From the NCBI RefSeq assembly GCF_003289625.1, contig NZ_QMBN01000003.1, forward strand, positions 526,034 to 590,033: 64,000 nt of DNA, written 5' to 3'. The stretch is from Microbacterium sp. SMR1. GTDB lineage: Bacteria > Actinomycetota > Actinomycetes > Actinomycetales > Microbacteriaceae. The stretch's first letter is position 1. The number at the start of each line of letters is the position of its first letter. The notes beneath the pieces were generated by a model. That model had not been told where the DNA came from. It was given only the letters and a program-made list of their open reading frames with translations, and searched no databases. Of the stretch, positions 37,740 through 46,966 are shown one piece after another. The translations under genes and the position numbers were made by a program.

Positions 37740-39182
37740 ATGTCATCCGCCACCGCGGCTCCCACCGCGCCCGCGAACCCCCGTTCCCGCGTCATCACCG
37801 CCAGCCTCGTCGGCACCACGATCGAGTTCTACGACTTCTACGTCTACGCGACCGCGGCCGTCCTCGTCTTCCCGATCCTCTTCTTCCCGAGCGACGACGA
37901 CACCGCGTCTCTCCTCGCCTCGTTCGCGGTCTTCGGCGCCGCGATGATCGCGCGACCCATCGGCGCCGTCGTCTTCGGCCACTTCGGCGACAAGTTCGGC
38001 CGCAAGGCGACCCTCGTCGCCTCGCTCCTCACGATGGGCATCGCGACGATCCTCATCGGATGCCTCCCCACCTTCAACGACATCGGCTGGTGGGCGGCCC
38101 TGCTGCTCCTCGTGCTGCGTCTCGCGCAGGGCTTCGCCCTCGGCGGCGAGTGGTCGGGAGCGGCGCTCGTCGCCACCGAGAACGCCCCGAAGGGCAAGCG
38201 CGCCTGGTACGGCACCTTCCCCCAGCTGGGCGCCCCGATCGGTTTCATCATCGCGAACTCGGTCTTCCTCGTGATCTACTTCGCGCTGCCGCACCCCGAC
38301 GGCCCGGCCCAGCGTTCCGAGGAGTTCCTCGCCTGGGGCTGGCGCGTGCCGTTCCTGTTCTCGGCCGTCATGGTCATCGTCGGCCTGTGGGTGCGCCTCA
38401 AGCTCGTCGAGAGCGAGACGTTCTCGAAGGCGGAGAAGACCGGCGCCATCCGCAAGTTCCCGCTCGGATCCGTCATCCGCGGACACTGGCGCGCACTGAT
38501 CCTCGGCACGTTCATCATGCTCGCGACCTACGTGCTCTTCTACCTGATGACGAGCTTCACCCTCGCGTACGGCACGAAGCCGACCCTCGAGACCGCGCAG
38601 GCGACCGCCGAGGCATCGGGCGCGGCCTTCGACGCGGCGGCCTACGTTCCGGGCCTCGGGTTCGGGTTCACCGACTTCGTCATCATGCAGATCGTCGGCG
38701 TGATCTTCTTCGGCATCTTCACGCTGCTGTCGGGCCCCGTCGCCGACTCGATCGGCCGCCGCAAGCTGCTGCTGTGGGTCACCGGCGTCATCGCGGTGTT
38801 CGGTCTGCTGTTCGCGGTCTTCCTGGCCCCGCAGCTCGACCCGAAGTTCACCGGGGCGCTCGTCCAGGCGTTCCTCGTGCTCGGCTTCATGCTCATGGGC
38901 GCGACGTTCGGCCCGATGGGCGCGCTGCTCCCCGAGCTGTTCCCGACCAACGTCCGCTACACCGGCTCGGCCATCTCGTACAACGTGGCGTCGATCCTCG
39001 GTGCCGCCGTCGCGCCCAGCATCGCGACGACCCTGTGGGCGCTCGCGGGCGGCTCGACCTGGCTCGTCGGCGTGTACCTCACGGCCTCCGCCGTGCTCAC
39101 CTTCATCGCCCTGTGGCTGTCGAAGGAGACCAAGGACTCCGAGTACGACGCGAACATCGGCGAGGCGGCAGCCGCGCGCTGA
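37740..39182 (+). CDS. MHS-family MFS transporter
   Basis: A 480-residue twelve-helix major facilitator of the metabolite:H+ symporter group. The group hallmark is IEFYDFYVYATAA in helix one. The loop motif GHFGDKFGRKATL follows helix two, LRLAQGFALGGEWSGAA marks helix four, and FGPMGALLPELFPTNVRYTG the second half. Relatives import shikimate, alpha-ketoglutarate, proline/betaine or citrate; the substrate here is open. The gene is alone and flanked by two hairpins that share the stem word CGGATGCCGCG. Confidence 0.88.
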   Translation: MSSATAAPTAPANPRSRVITASLVGTTIEFYDFYVYATAAVLVFPILFFPSDDDTASLLASFAVFGAAMIARPIGAVVFGHFGDKFGRKATLVASLLTMGIATILIGCLPTFNDIGWWAALLLLVLRLAQGFALGGEWSGAALVATENAPKGKRAWYGTFPQLGAPIGFIIANSVFLVIYFALPHPDGPAQRSEEFLAWGWRVPFLFSAVMVIVGLWVRLKLVESETFSKAEKTGAIRKFPLGSVIRGHWRALILGTFIMLATYVLFYLMTSFTLAYGTKPTLETAQATAEASGAAFDAAAYVPGLGFGFTDFVIMQIVGVIFFGIFTLLSGPVADSIGRRKLLLWVTGVIAVFGLLFAVFLAPQLDPKFTGALVQAFLVLGFMLMGATFGPMGALLPELFPTNVRYTGSAISYNVASILGAAVAPSIATTLWALAGGSTWLVGVYLTASAVLTFIALWLSKETKDSEYDANIGEAAAAR

Positions 39183-39199
39183 TCCCCGCCTCGAACGAG

Positions 39200-39233
39200 C
39201 GGATGCCGCGGGCCCTCGGGCTCGCGGCATCCG
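39200..39233 (+). terminator. hairpin after the MHS transporter gene
   Basis: CGGATGCCGCGGGCCC (39200-39215) and 39218-39233 pair at 15 of 16 positions plus one wobble. It has no T-run. Its base shares CGGATGCCGCG with the hairpin before the gene. Confidence 0.6.
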
Positions 39234-39304
39234 TCATTGTCAAGGTCTCCCTGCGTCTGCATGCGCGGTCTACTGTCTGATTCACATTCAGGTGAGGAGC
39301 CGTC

Positions 39305-40285
39305 ATGAAGAAGGTCACCGAGGCGTCCGTCGTCGAATACGAGCAAGCCGGCGGGCCCGAGGTCCTGCGTCTCGTGAAACGCCCGCTCCCCGCTCCCGAG
39401 GCAGGAGAGGTGACGGTCGAGGTCATCACGATGGGCCTCAACCACATCGACGGATTCGTGCGATCCGGGACCGAGAAGGAGTGGGATGATCCGTACCCAC
39501 GCCGCTCGGGCAGCTGCTTCGCCGGCACCGTCATCGCAGCGGGCCCCGGCACCAGCGGGTTCCCCGTCGGCGCCGATGTCGTAGGTCACCTGCGGTCGGG
39601 GGCGCACGCGAGCCACGTCACGGTCGCGGTGGACCGGCTGGTGCGCAAGCCTCGCGGCGTGACCTTCGAGACGGCCGGCGGGCTGTATCTCGCAGGCACC
39701 ACGGCGCTCGACATCCTCGACGAGCTCAAGATCGGCGCCGACGACACCGTCGTCATCTCGGCGGCCGCCGGTGGGGTCGGCAGCATCGAGGCGCAGATCG
39801 CCATGCACCGCGGTGCCCGCGTCATCGGCACGTGCGGCGAGCGGAACTTCGACTACCTGCGCCAGCTCGGCGTCAAGCCGGTTCGGTATGGCGAAGGGAT
39901 CGTCGAGCGCATCCGCGGACTCGCGCCCGGGGGCGTGACGGCGTACATCGACAACTTCGGTCAGGACGGGCACGACATGGCGGAGGCTCTCGGCGTGCCC
40001 GCGGGACGGTTCCGTTCGAGCGCCGACCGGCGCGACCGCGAGGTCGCCCTGCTCTCCGACAGCCCCGATGCCGTCGCCCACGGCACGACACAGCTGCGGA
40101 AGGTGGTCGAGCTCGCCGAGAAGCGGGTCGTCTCGCCGCTCGTATCGGGCTTCTACCCGCTCGCCGATGTCGCCGAGGCGTACGACGACCTTCAGAAGCT
40201 GCACTCGCGGGGGAAGGTCGTGCTCGCGACGCATCCGGTCAATCCGCGGCGCATCCGCAAAGCGCGCGAGGTCATCGAGTCGTAA
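39305..40285 (+). CDS. zinc-independent MDR oxidoreductase (quinone oxidoreductase-like)
   Basis: A 326-residue medium-chain dehydrogenase/reductase without the structural zinc cysteines. The N-terminal catalytic domain begins ASVVEYEQAGGPEVLRLVKR, as in quinone oxidoreductases. The NADPH-binding domain has SAAAGGVGSIEAQIA (residues about 158-172), and the C-terminal FYPLADVAEAYDDLQ is typical. It probably reduces quinones or enones with NADPH. An SD (GTGAGGAGC) precedes ATG 39305. It converges on the ABC exporter genes. Confidence 0.85.
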   Translation: MKKVTEASVVEYEQAGGPEVLRLVKRPLPAPEAGEVTVEVITMGLNHIDGFVRSGTEKEWDDPYPRRSGSCFAGTVIAAGPGTSGFPVGADVVGHLRSGAHASHVTVAVDRLVRKPRGVTFETAGGLYLAGTTALDILDELKIGADDTVVISAAAGGVGSIEAQIAMHRGARVIGTCGERNFDYLRQLGVKPVRYGEGIVERIRGLAPGGVTAYIDNFGQDGHDMAEALGVPAGRFRSSADRRDREVALLSDSPDAVAHGTTQLRKVVELAEKRVVSPLVSGFYPLADVAEAYDDLQKLHSRGKVVLATHPVNPRRIRKAREVIES

Positions 40286-40307
40286 CGCCGACCATGCTCC
40301 CGCTCGG

Positions 40308-41135
40308 TCAATCGAGGAAGAGGGCGCGCAGGCGTTTGGTCGTGAACACGAGACCGAGCGCGATCATCACGACGAAGTAGAGCACGTGCCACAGCATTCC
40401 GGCGGAGAGGATGCCGGTCGTCAGCCCGCGGATCAGCTCGACGCCGTGCCACAGCGGCAGCGCCTGCACGATCACCTGCACCCACTCGGGATAGACCGTG
40501 ATCGGGTAGAAGGTCGCCGAGAACAGGAACATCGGCAGCAGCACGAAGTTGATCCAGTCCATGTGCTGGAACGTCTTCATGTAGCTGGTGACGGCCATGC
40601 CGATGCTCGCGAACCCGAAGGCGATGAGCAGCACCGCCGGAAGGGCGAGCACGGCGGTCCATGCGAGGTTCAGCCCCAGCACCTGCATGATGATCATGAA
40701 GCCGGTGGCGTAGACGAGACCGCGAAGCAGCGCGTACAGGATCTCGCCGAGGGCGACGTCGAGCGGCCCGAGGGAGGTCGACAGCATTCCCTCGTAGAGC
40801 TTTCCGTAGTTGAGCTTGAAGAAGACGTTCCACGTCGAGTCGTACACGGCGCCGTTCATCGCCGAGACCGCGAGCAGCGCGGGCGCGATGTAGGCGGCGT
40901 AGGGAACCTCGGCTCCCGACGAGGTCTCGACCTCGCCGATGAGGGCGCCGAGCCCGATGCCGAGCGACGCGAGATAGAACACGGGCTCGAAGAAGCCCGA
41001 GAGCACGACGATCCAGCTTGACGAACGAGCCGCGATGAGACCGCGCTGCACGACCGCGCCCGGGTTGCCGGCCCACAGTGCGCGTACGCCCCCGCGGCGG
41101 CCCGTCGGCGTATCCGGCGCGATCACGGCGCTCAT
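40308..41135 (-). CDS. ABC-2 exporter permease, second subunit
   Basis: A 275-residue protein with six predicted helices of the ABC-2/NodJ-DrrB type. Landmarks are SGFFEPVFYLASLGIGLGAL, the family's PALLAVSAMNGAVYDSTWNVFFKL and FLFSATFYPITVYPEWVQ near the end. ATG 41135 overlaps the first permease stop by 4 nt. It shares this architecture with the preceding permease, so the pair probably forms a heterodimeric channel. Export of a drug, lipid or glycan is typical, but the substrate is unknown. Confidence 0.85.
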   Translation of the reverse strand: MSAVIAPDTPTGRRGGVRALWAGNPGAVVQRGLIAARSSSWIVVLSGFFEPVFYLASLGIGLGALIGEVETSSGAEVPYAAYIAPALLAVSAMNGAVYDSTWNVFFKLNYGKLYEGMLSTSLGPLDVALGEILYALLRGLVYATGFMIIMQVLGLNLAWTAVLALPAVLLIAFGFASIGMAVTSYMKTFQHMDWINFVLLPMFLFSATFYPITVYPEWVQVIVQALPLWHGVELIRGLTTGILSAGMLWHVLYFVVMIALGLVFTTKRLRALFLD

Positions 41136-41992
41136 TTCGCGAGCCTCTCGGTGAAGACACGGCGGCCCCAGAGGTAGCCGACGGCGGCGAGTGCGAGCAG
41201 GTAGAGCACGTGCACGGCGATCATCCCGACGCCGATGTCGGCTCCGTAGGTCGCCGCGCGCCCCAGCTCGGCGCCGTGCCACAGGGGCGAGATCCACGCG
41301 ATCCACTGCAGGCCGACCGGAAGTGTCTCCACGGGGTAGAAGGTGCCCGAGAAGAGGAACATCGGCATGAAGATGAAGCGCTGCACGAGGGCGAACTGCC
41401 CCTTGTCGTCTTGAATGGAGCCCGCATACGCCATGAGCGGGATGCCGAAGGCGATACCGGCCGCGACACCGGCGAGGATCGACAGCCAGCCCGTCGCGGG
41501 GTTCGGGACAGCGCCGAACGGCAGCAGCCAGATGAAGAGGTAGTAGGCGGAGACGGCGACGATCATCCGCGCGGTGGCCCCGATGATGACGCCGTTCGCG
41601 ATCTGGGGGCTCGACAGCGCCGACGCGTTGAATCCGTAGAAGTAGCGGCGCCACTTGAAGCCCGCCATCACCGGATAGGTCATCTCCTCGGAGGCCACGG
41701 CGATTGCGGCGGTGACGAGCAGCGCCGGCGCGACGAACGGGAGATAGCCGACCTCCTGGCCGTGGGAGGAGATCGGCGCGGTGATGAGCGCCGCGAGCCC
41801 GACGGCCAGCCCGAGCAGATACATGATCGGCTGCCCGACGGCGCCGACGACGATCGTCCAGCCGTAGGCGCGCATGGCGCGGACCATGTGCTCGGCGACA
41901 TACCAGGTGCCGTAGCGCCGGGGCTTGCGCCCACCGGCGAGTGCCTCGGCACGCAGCTCGTCGAGCGTGGGATGCGCGGTCTCGGTGCTCAT
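41132..41992 (-). CDS. ABC-2 exporter permease, first subunit
   Basis: A 286-residue ABC-2 permease, a paralogue of its neighbour. It has an amphipathic N-terminus of about 40 residues, then six helices. MPMFLFSGTFYPVETLPVGL and WISPLWHGAELGRA correspond to the ABC-2 signature also seen in the partner. It overlaps the ATPase stop (ATGA) and the second permease start, so the three subunits are strictly coupled. Confidence 0.85.
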   Translation of the reverse strand: MSTETAHPTLDELRAEALAGGRKPRRYGTWYVAEHMVRAMRAYGWTIVVGAVGQPIMYLLGLAVGLAALITAPISSHGQEVGYLPFVAPALLVTAAIAVASEEMTYPVMAGFKWRRYFYGFNASALSSPQIANGVIIGATARMIVAVSAYYLFIWLLPFGAVPNPATGWLSILAGVAAGIAFGIPLMAYAGSIQDDKGQFALVQRFIFMPMFLFSGTFYPVETLPVGLQWIAWISPLWHGAELGRAATYGADIGVGMIAVHVLYLLALAAVGYLWGRRVFTERLAK

Positions 41993-42930
41993 TCGATCAG
42001 CGACCGTCCGGTCAGGCGCAGGAAGACGTCTTCGAGGCTCGATCGGCGCACGAGGCTCGTCAACGGCGTGAGCCCCACCGCCGAGACACGCTCGAGAGCC
42101 GCCTCACCGTCGTGCGCGTAGACGAGGATGCGGTCGGGCAGCACCTCGACGCGGTCGCCGATCCCCCGCAGCTGAGCGGCCGCCGACTCGTTGCGGTCGG
42201 ACCCGAAGCGCACCTCGAGGACTTCACGGCTCGAGTGCTCGCGGATGAGCGAGGCCGGCGTGCCCTCGGCCATGATCCGTCCCTTGTCGACGACGATGAG
42301 CCGGTCGCACAGCTGCTCGGCCTCGTCCATGTAGTGGGTCGTGAGGACGAGCGTCGTGCCGCGCTCCTTCAGACGGAACAGCCGGTCCCACAGCACGTGA
42401 CGGGCCTGGGGGTCGAGGCCCGTCGTCGGTTCGTCGAGCAGCAGGATGCGCGGGTCGTTGATGAGGCCGCGCGCGATCGTGAGGCGCCGCTTCATGCCGC
42501 CCGACAGCTGATCGACCTTGTTCTTCGCCTTGTCTTCGAGCTGCGCGAACGCGAGCAGCTCGTCGGCCTTCTCGTGGCAGACCTTGCCCGGAAGACCGAA
42601 GTACCGCCCGTAGATGTAGAGGTTCTCGCGGGCGTTCAGCTCGCCGTCGAGGTTGTCCTGCTGGGGCACCACCCCGAGCCGGGACCGGATCTCGGGGCCG
42701 TAGCGATCGGGATCGAGCCCGAGGATCTGCAGGTCGCCGCCGCTGCGGGTGGACACCGCACCGATCATCTTCATCGTGGTCGACTTTCCCGCGCCGTTCG
42801 GGCCGAGCAGCCCGAAGGACTCTCCGGGCGCCACCTCGAACGACAGGTCGTCGACGGCGACGAAGTCGGGCTTGCCCTTCACGGCATAGGTCTTGCGCAG
42901 CCCACGGGCGGAGATGACGGATTCTGGCAC
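41989..42930 (-). CDS. ABC-2 exporter ATP-binding protein (DrrA/NodI-like)
   Basis: A 313-residue single ATPase. Walker A is GPNGAGKSTTMK, the signature LSGGMKRRLTIARGL and Walker B LLLDEPTTGLD, followed by the switch His in LTTHYMDEAEQLC. The last 80 residues are the extra domain common in DrrA/CcmA-type exporters. It powers the two permeases encoded just downstream. The group includes daunorubicin and polysaccharide exporters. Confidence 0.9.
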   Translation of the reverse strand: MPESVISARGLRKTYAVKGKPDFVAVDDLSFEVAPGESFGLLGPNGAGKSTTMKMIGAVSTRSGGDLQILGLDPDRYGPEIRSRLGVVPQQDNLDGELNARENLYIYGRYFGLPGKVCHEKADELLAFAQLEDKAKNKVDQLSGGMKRRLTIARGLINDPRILLLDEPTTGLDPQARHVLWDRLFRLKERGTTLVLTTHYMDEAEQLCDRLIVVDKGRIMAEGTPASLIREHSSREVLEVRFGSDRNESAAAQLRGIGDRVEVLPDRILVYAHDGEAALERVSAVGLTPLTSLVRRSSLEDVFLRLTGRSLIE

Positions 42931-42979
42931 GCGACAACACTAGCGACGAGGTCGGACGACGACCGGAGCCGCGGTGCGC

Positions 42980-42985
42980 GAGAAT
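42980..42985 (+). promoter_or_regulatory. -10-like hexamer GAGAAT, leaderless start
   Basis: GAGAAT ends 7 nt before ATG 42993 of the rhodanese gene; a weaker match than the other cases. Confidence 0.3.
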
Positions 42986-42992
42986 CGCTCGC

Positions 42993-43844
42993 ATGGATCA
43001 CATCCTCACCACTGCCGCTGAACTCCGGACCGCCATCGGGGCGGGCCGCTACCCCGACGGCGGCCCCGTGCGGGTGCTCGACGTCAGGTGGTGGCTCGAC
43101 CGCCCCGACGGACGCCCGGCGTTCCGCGCGGGCCACATCCCCGGCGCGCGCTACGCCGACCTCGACACCCAGCTCGCTGAGCACGGCGAGCCGACGGAGG
43201 GCCGGCATCCGCTGCCCTCCCCCAGGACGCTGCAGGCCGCCGTGCGCGACTGGGGCATCGACGAGGGCGACACCGTCGTGGTCTACGACGATGTCGCCAA
43301 CCTGGCGAGCGGCCGCGCCTGGTGGGTGCTGCGGGATGCCGGCATCGCCGACGTCCGGGTGCTCGACGGCGCCCTCGCCGCCTGGATCGACGCGGGGTTC
43401 GACCTCGAGGAGGGCGACGCGGCAGACGTGCGCCCGGGTACCGCGGTCGTCTCGCCCGGCGAGTTGCCGGTGCTCGGGATCGACGACGTCCTCGATCAGG
43501 CCCGCACCGGTCTGCTGCTCGACGCCCGCGCCGGCGAACGGTTCCGCGGCGAGGTCGAGCCGATGGACCCGCGCGCCGGCCACATCCCGGGCGCGGTGTC
43601 CGCCCCGACGACGCAGAACAGCGATGAGTCGGGGCGGTTCCGGAGCTCGGACGAGCTGCGCGAACGGTTCGCGGCGCTGGGCGCAGAACCCGGCGCGACG
43701 GTCGGCGTCTACTGCGGCTCGGGCGTCAGCGCCGCGCACGAGGCCATCGCCCTCAGCCTCGCGGGATACCGGCCGGTGCTCTACCCCGGCTCGTGGAGCC
43801 AGTGGTCGCAGCATCCCGATCGACCCATCGCGACGGGCGCCTGA
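42993..43844 (+). CDS. sseA: sulfurtransferase, two rhodanese domains
   Basis: A 283-residue thiosulfate or 3-mercaptopyruvate sulfurtransferase. The first rhodanese domain (about 1-140) is inactive and structural, with FRAGHIPGARYADLDTQLA. The second ends in the active-site loop VYCGSGVSAAH, whose Cys carries the persulfide. The CGSGVSA loop resembles the mercaptopyruvate-type more than the CRKGV thiosulfate type. It moves sulfane sulfur to thiols or cyanide in the cytosol. Confidence 0.9.
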   Translation: MDHILTTAAELRTAIGAGRYPDGGPVRVLDVRWWLDRPDGRPAFRAGHIPGARYADLDTQLAEHGEPTEGRHPLPSPRTLQAAVRDWGIDEGDTVVVYDDVANLASGRAWWVLRDAGIADVRVLDGALAAWIDAGFDLEEGDAADVRPGTAVVSPGELPVLGIDDVLDQARTGLLLDARAGERFRGEVEPMDPRAGHIPGAVSAPTTQNSDESGRFRSSDELRERFAALGAEPGATVGVYCGSGVSAAHEAIALSLAGYRPVLYPGSWSQWSQHPDRPIATGA

Positions 43845-43868
43845 CGGCTTGGACTCGGCGGTGGCCGC

Positions 43869-43874
43869 TACCCT
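43869..43874 (+). promoter_or_regulatory. -10 hexamer TACCCT, leaderless start
   Basis: TACCCT ends 6 nt before ATG 43881. Confidence 0.4.
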
Positions 43875-43880
43875 GTCGAC

Positions 43881-44348
43881 ATGACGACCGCCACCGCAGA
43901 CCTCTATGACGAACGCGGCGACGAGCTCGACTCGCTCGGCGTCCAGTTCCTCGACCTCGGCGGCCGGACCTCCTTCGCGGGACCGATCCGCACCGTGCGC
44001 TGTCATCGCGACAACGCGCTCGTGAAGCGCGTGCTCGCGACGCCGGGCGGCGGCGCCGTGCTCGTCGTCGACGGCGGCGGATCGCTCGAGTCGGCTCTCG
44101 TGGGCGACCTGATCGCCGCGTCGGCGGTCGAGAACGGCTGGGCGGGCATCATCGTGAACGGGGCGATCCGCGATCGTGTCGCGATCGCGTCGCTCGGCCT
44201 CGGCGTCAAGGCGCTCGGCTCGAACCCCCGCAAGAGCGCGAAGGACGGCCTCGGCGAGGTCGACGTTCCGGTCACCATCGGCGGCGTGGTCTTCACGCCG
44301 GGCCGACACGTCTGGGCCGACGCCGACGGCGTTCTCGTCGAGCGCTGA
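43881..44348 (+). CDS. rraA: RraA-like protein (HMG/CHA aldolase or RNase E regulator fold)
   Basis: A 155-residue RraA-family trimer subunit. Motifs are TVRCHRDNALVKRVLATPG, VVDGGGSLESALVGDLIAA, GWAGIIVNGAIRDR and LGVKALGSNPRKS. The G-x-x-D and R-D residues that place a divalent metal in the aldolase members are present. Such proteins are either inhibitors of RNase E or 4-hydroxy-4-methyl-2-oxoglutarate aldolases; the conserved RD favours aldolase activity, but this is unproven. It ends 4 bp from the convergent lipoprotein gene. Confidence 0.85.
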   Translation: MTTATADLYDERGDELDSLGVQFLDLGGRTSFAGPIRTVRCHRDNALVKRVLATPGGGAVLVVDGGGSLESALVGDLIAASAVENGWAGIIVNGAIRDRVAIASLGLGVKALGSNPRKSAKDGLGEVDVPVTIGGVVFTPGRHVWADADGVLVER

Positions 44349-44352
44349 GGGG

Positions 44353-44889
44353 CTAAGCAGTCCGCTCCAGCGAGAGCGCGTAGATGGTGGGGTCGCCGGC
44401 GAGGTCCATGGTGACACTCACGCCCGGCTGCTCGATGGTCACGTCGAAGGCGATCGTGCTGTTGTCGCACGTCACGGGATCGCCCGATGACGCGCTGTCG
44501 ATCGGGCCCGCGGTCACCGTGATCGTGCCGGCACCGCGGCACGCGACCTGCGCCTGGTACGTCCCGGCGGGGAGCGACGAGAACTGCGACGTCTGGTGTG
44601 CGGACGTGTGCTGACTCAGCCACCCCGACAGCGTCCCCATGCCGGTGGTGTCCGAAGACCGGGGCACCGCTGTCTTGGCCCAGTCCGCGATCTCATCGAC
44701 CGGCAGGGGCAACTGCTGCTCGTCGGTGCGCGCGTCGGATGTCGGCGTGGGAGATGGCGTGGAACCGACGGATGCCGACGGCTCTGCCGCTTCGCCGTCT
44801 GCAACCGGACCGGTGCAGCCGGCGAGCGTGAGCACGACGAACGCGGCCGCGGCAAGCGGTGCCGCCTGACGTTTCGTGATCGAACGCAT
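44353..44889 (-). CDS. putative lipoprotein
   Basis: A 178-residue secreted lipoprotein. After a basic start (MRSITKR) and a hydrophobic stretch, the lipobox LTLAGC ends at about residue 25. A Ser/Thr/Pro-rich linker (30-60) precedes a small beta domain with cysteines in VACRGAG and VTCDNS that may be bridged. ATG 44889 is preferred over upstream codons because the signal peptide then has normal length and GGAAGAG precedes it. The family is unknown; it resembles the lipoprotein encoded at 56 only in design. Confidence 0.7.
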   Translation of the reverse strand: MRSITKRQAAPLAAAAFVVLTLAGCTGPVADGEAAEPSASVGSTPSPTPTSDARTDEQQLPLPVDEIADWAKTAVPRSSDTTGMGTLSGWLSQHTSAHQTSQFSSLPAGTYQAQVACRGAGTITVTAGPIDSASSGDPVTCDNSTIAFDVTIEQPGVSVTMDLAGDPTIYALSLERTA

Positions 44890-44984
44890 CCGGGCACTCT
44901 TCCATCGATACCGCGGACGGACAACCACCCTCGATGAAAGAAGTACGGTCGAAGGAGAGAGCTTCGCCGAACCGAGGGAACCGC

Positions 44985-46940
44985 ATGTCCGACACCCGCA
45001 GCCGCATGCGCGGCGGCCGCCGCCGCACCGACGAGGGCCCGCGCGCCCGCCTGTCGCAGCTGCTCCCGTACCTGTTCGAGCACAAGGGCGTGCTGGTGGC
45101 GGTCGCGGTGCTCAGCATCGTCGAGGCGGTGGCCACGCTCGGCCAGCCGCTCGTCGTCGGGCAGGTCATCGAGCGTGTGCAGGTGGGTGACACCCTCGGC
45201 ATCCTCGTGTGGGCGCTCGTGATCCTCGTCGTCGTCTCGTCGGCCATCGGCGCTTACCAGCACTATCTGCTCCAGCGCACCGGCACCGCGGTGGTGTTCT
45301 CCAGCCGCCGCCGGCTCATCGCACGCCTGCTCCGACTGCCGATCTCGGAGTTCGACGCCCGACGCACCGGCGACCTGGTCTCGCGCGTGGGCACCGACAC
45401 GACGCTGCTCTACGCCGTGCTCACCCAGGGGCTCGCCGACTCGGTCGGCAACGCGCTCATCTTCGTCGGCGCGATCGTCGCGATGCTCTTCATCGACCCG
45501 CTGCTGCTGCTGCTCATCGTCATCGTGATCGGAGCCTCGGTCGCCGTCGTCGTGGGGCTCAGCACCCGCATCCGTCGCGCCACGCGCGAACAGCAGGAAC
45601 GGGTAGGCGAGCTGGCCTCGGGTGTCGAGCGGGCGATCGGATCGATCCGCACGATCCGCGCCGCCGGAGCGACCGAGCGCGAGGAGGCCGCCGTCACGGG
45701 GGCCGCACGCCAGGCGTATGACGCGGGCGTGCGCGTCGCGAAGGCGTCGGCCCTCGTCGTGCCCGTCGCGGGCGTCGCGCTGCAGCTGTCACTGCTCGTC
45801 GTGCTCGGCGTCGGCGGATACCGCGTCGCCTCGGGCGCCATCTCGATCGCGAGCCTGGTGACGTTCGTGATGTTCCTGTTCTTCCTCGTGCAGCCGCTCG
45901 CGTCGTTCCTCGGGGCGATCACCTCGGTCAATCAGGCGCTCGGCGCGCTCGGCCGCATCCAGGAAGTGCTCGACCTGCCCACGGAGGAATCGGCCGATCC
46001 GGATGCCGCAGCCACCGTAGCCGTCTCGGGCGACAGCGATGTCGCGATCGAGTTCCGAGACGTGCACTTCCGCTACCCCGAGGCCGTCGTCGCCGCCCGG
46101 CGCTCGGCATCCGACGAAGCGTTGCGCACCCTCGCGGACGCCCGCGTCGACACCTCGGCGGTCGCTGCGGTCACGGCCGATGAGACGGGTTCGCCGGCGA
46201 ACGGCGCAGACGCCGCCGCCTCGTCCGCAGCGACAGCCGGAGCGACCGCCGTCCCCGAGGGCGAGGTGCTCCGCGGCGTGAGCTTCCGCGTTCCCCGCGG
46301 TGCGCGCGTGGCCCTCGTCGGGCCGTCGGGGGCGGGCAAGTCCACGACCCTCGCCCTGATCGAGCGGTTCTACGACGTCACCGGCGGAGCGGTGCTCGTC
46401 GGGGGTGACGACATCCGGTCCCTCCCACGGGCCGAGCTGCGCGCGCAGCTCGGCTACGTCGAGCAGGACGCCCCCACCCTCGCCGGCACGATCGCCGACA
46501 ACCTGCGCCTCGCCTCGCCCGAGGCTACGGACGCGGAGTGCGAGCGTGTGCTGCGCGCCGTCAACCTCGGCGATGTGCTCGAGCGCAGCGAGCTCGGTCT
46601 TCAGGCGCCCGTCGGCGAGGCGGGCGTCATGCTCTCGGGCGGCGAGCGTCAGCGCCTCGCGATCGCCCGCGCGCTGCTCGCTGCGCCCCCGATCCTGCTG
46701 CTGGACGAATCGACGTCCTCGCTCGACGGGCTCAACGAGCAGCGGATGCGCGAGGCGATCGACGCCGTCGCGACGGGCCGCACCCTCGTGGTCATCGCGC
46801 ACCGGCTCTCGACGGTCGTCGACAGCGACGTCATCGTGGTGCTCGACCACGGCCGGGTCGTCGGCCAGGGCACGCACTCCGAGCTCGTCGCCACGGTCCC
46901 GCTGTACCGCGACCTCGCGAAGCACCAGCTCCTGGTTTGA
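44985..46940 (+). CDS. ABC exporter, fused membrane and ATPase domains, with an atypical insert
   Basis: A 651-residue half-transporter. The N-terminal membrane domain (about 30-310) has six helices. The ATPase domain has Walker A GPSGAGKSTT, signature LSGGERQRLAIARAL, Walker B ILLLDESTSSLD and the His switch VIAHRLSTV. Between the A-loop aromatic (VHFRYPEA) and the strand leading to Walker A lies an Ala/Ser/Thr-rich insert of about 60 residues (about 370-430) not usual for this family. ATG 44985 follows GAGGGAA; ATG 44934 is possible but less supported. It works as a homodimer or with an unlinked partner; substrate unknown. Confidence 0.85.
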   Translation: MSDTRSRMRGGRRRTDEGPRARLSQLLPYLFEHKGVLVAVAVLSIVEAVATLGQPLVVGQVIERVQVGDTLGILVWALVILVVVSSAIGAYQHYLLQRTGTAVVFSSRRRLIARLLRLPISEFDARRTGDLVSRVGTDTTLLYAVLTQGLADSVGNALIFVGAIVAMLFIDPLLLLLIVIVIGASVAVVVGLSTRIRRATREQQERVGELASGVERAIGSIRTIRAAGATEREEAAVTGAARQAYDAGVRVAKASALVVPVAGVALQLSLLVVLGVGGYRVASGAISIASLVTFVMFLFFLVQPLASFLGAITSVNQALGALGRIQEVLDLPTEESADPDAAATVAVSGDSDVAIEFRDVHFRYPEAVVAARRSASDEALRTLADARVDTSAVAAVTADETGSPANGADAAASSAATAGATAVPEGEVLRGVSFRVPRGARVALVGPSGAGKSTTLALIERFYDVTGGAVLVGGDDIRSLPRAELRAQLGYVEQDAPTLAGTIADNLRLASPEATDAECERVLRAVNLGDVLERSELGLQAPVGEAGVMLSGGERQRLAIARALLAAPPILLLDESTSSLDGLNEQRMREAIDAVATGRTLVVIAHRLSTVVDSDVIVVLDHGRVVGQGTHSELVATVPLYRDLAKHQLLV

Positions 46941-46966
46941 CGGGCCGCACCCGCCCGCCCTTCCCG

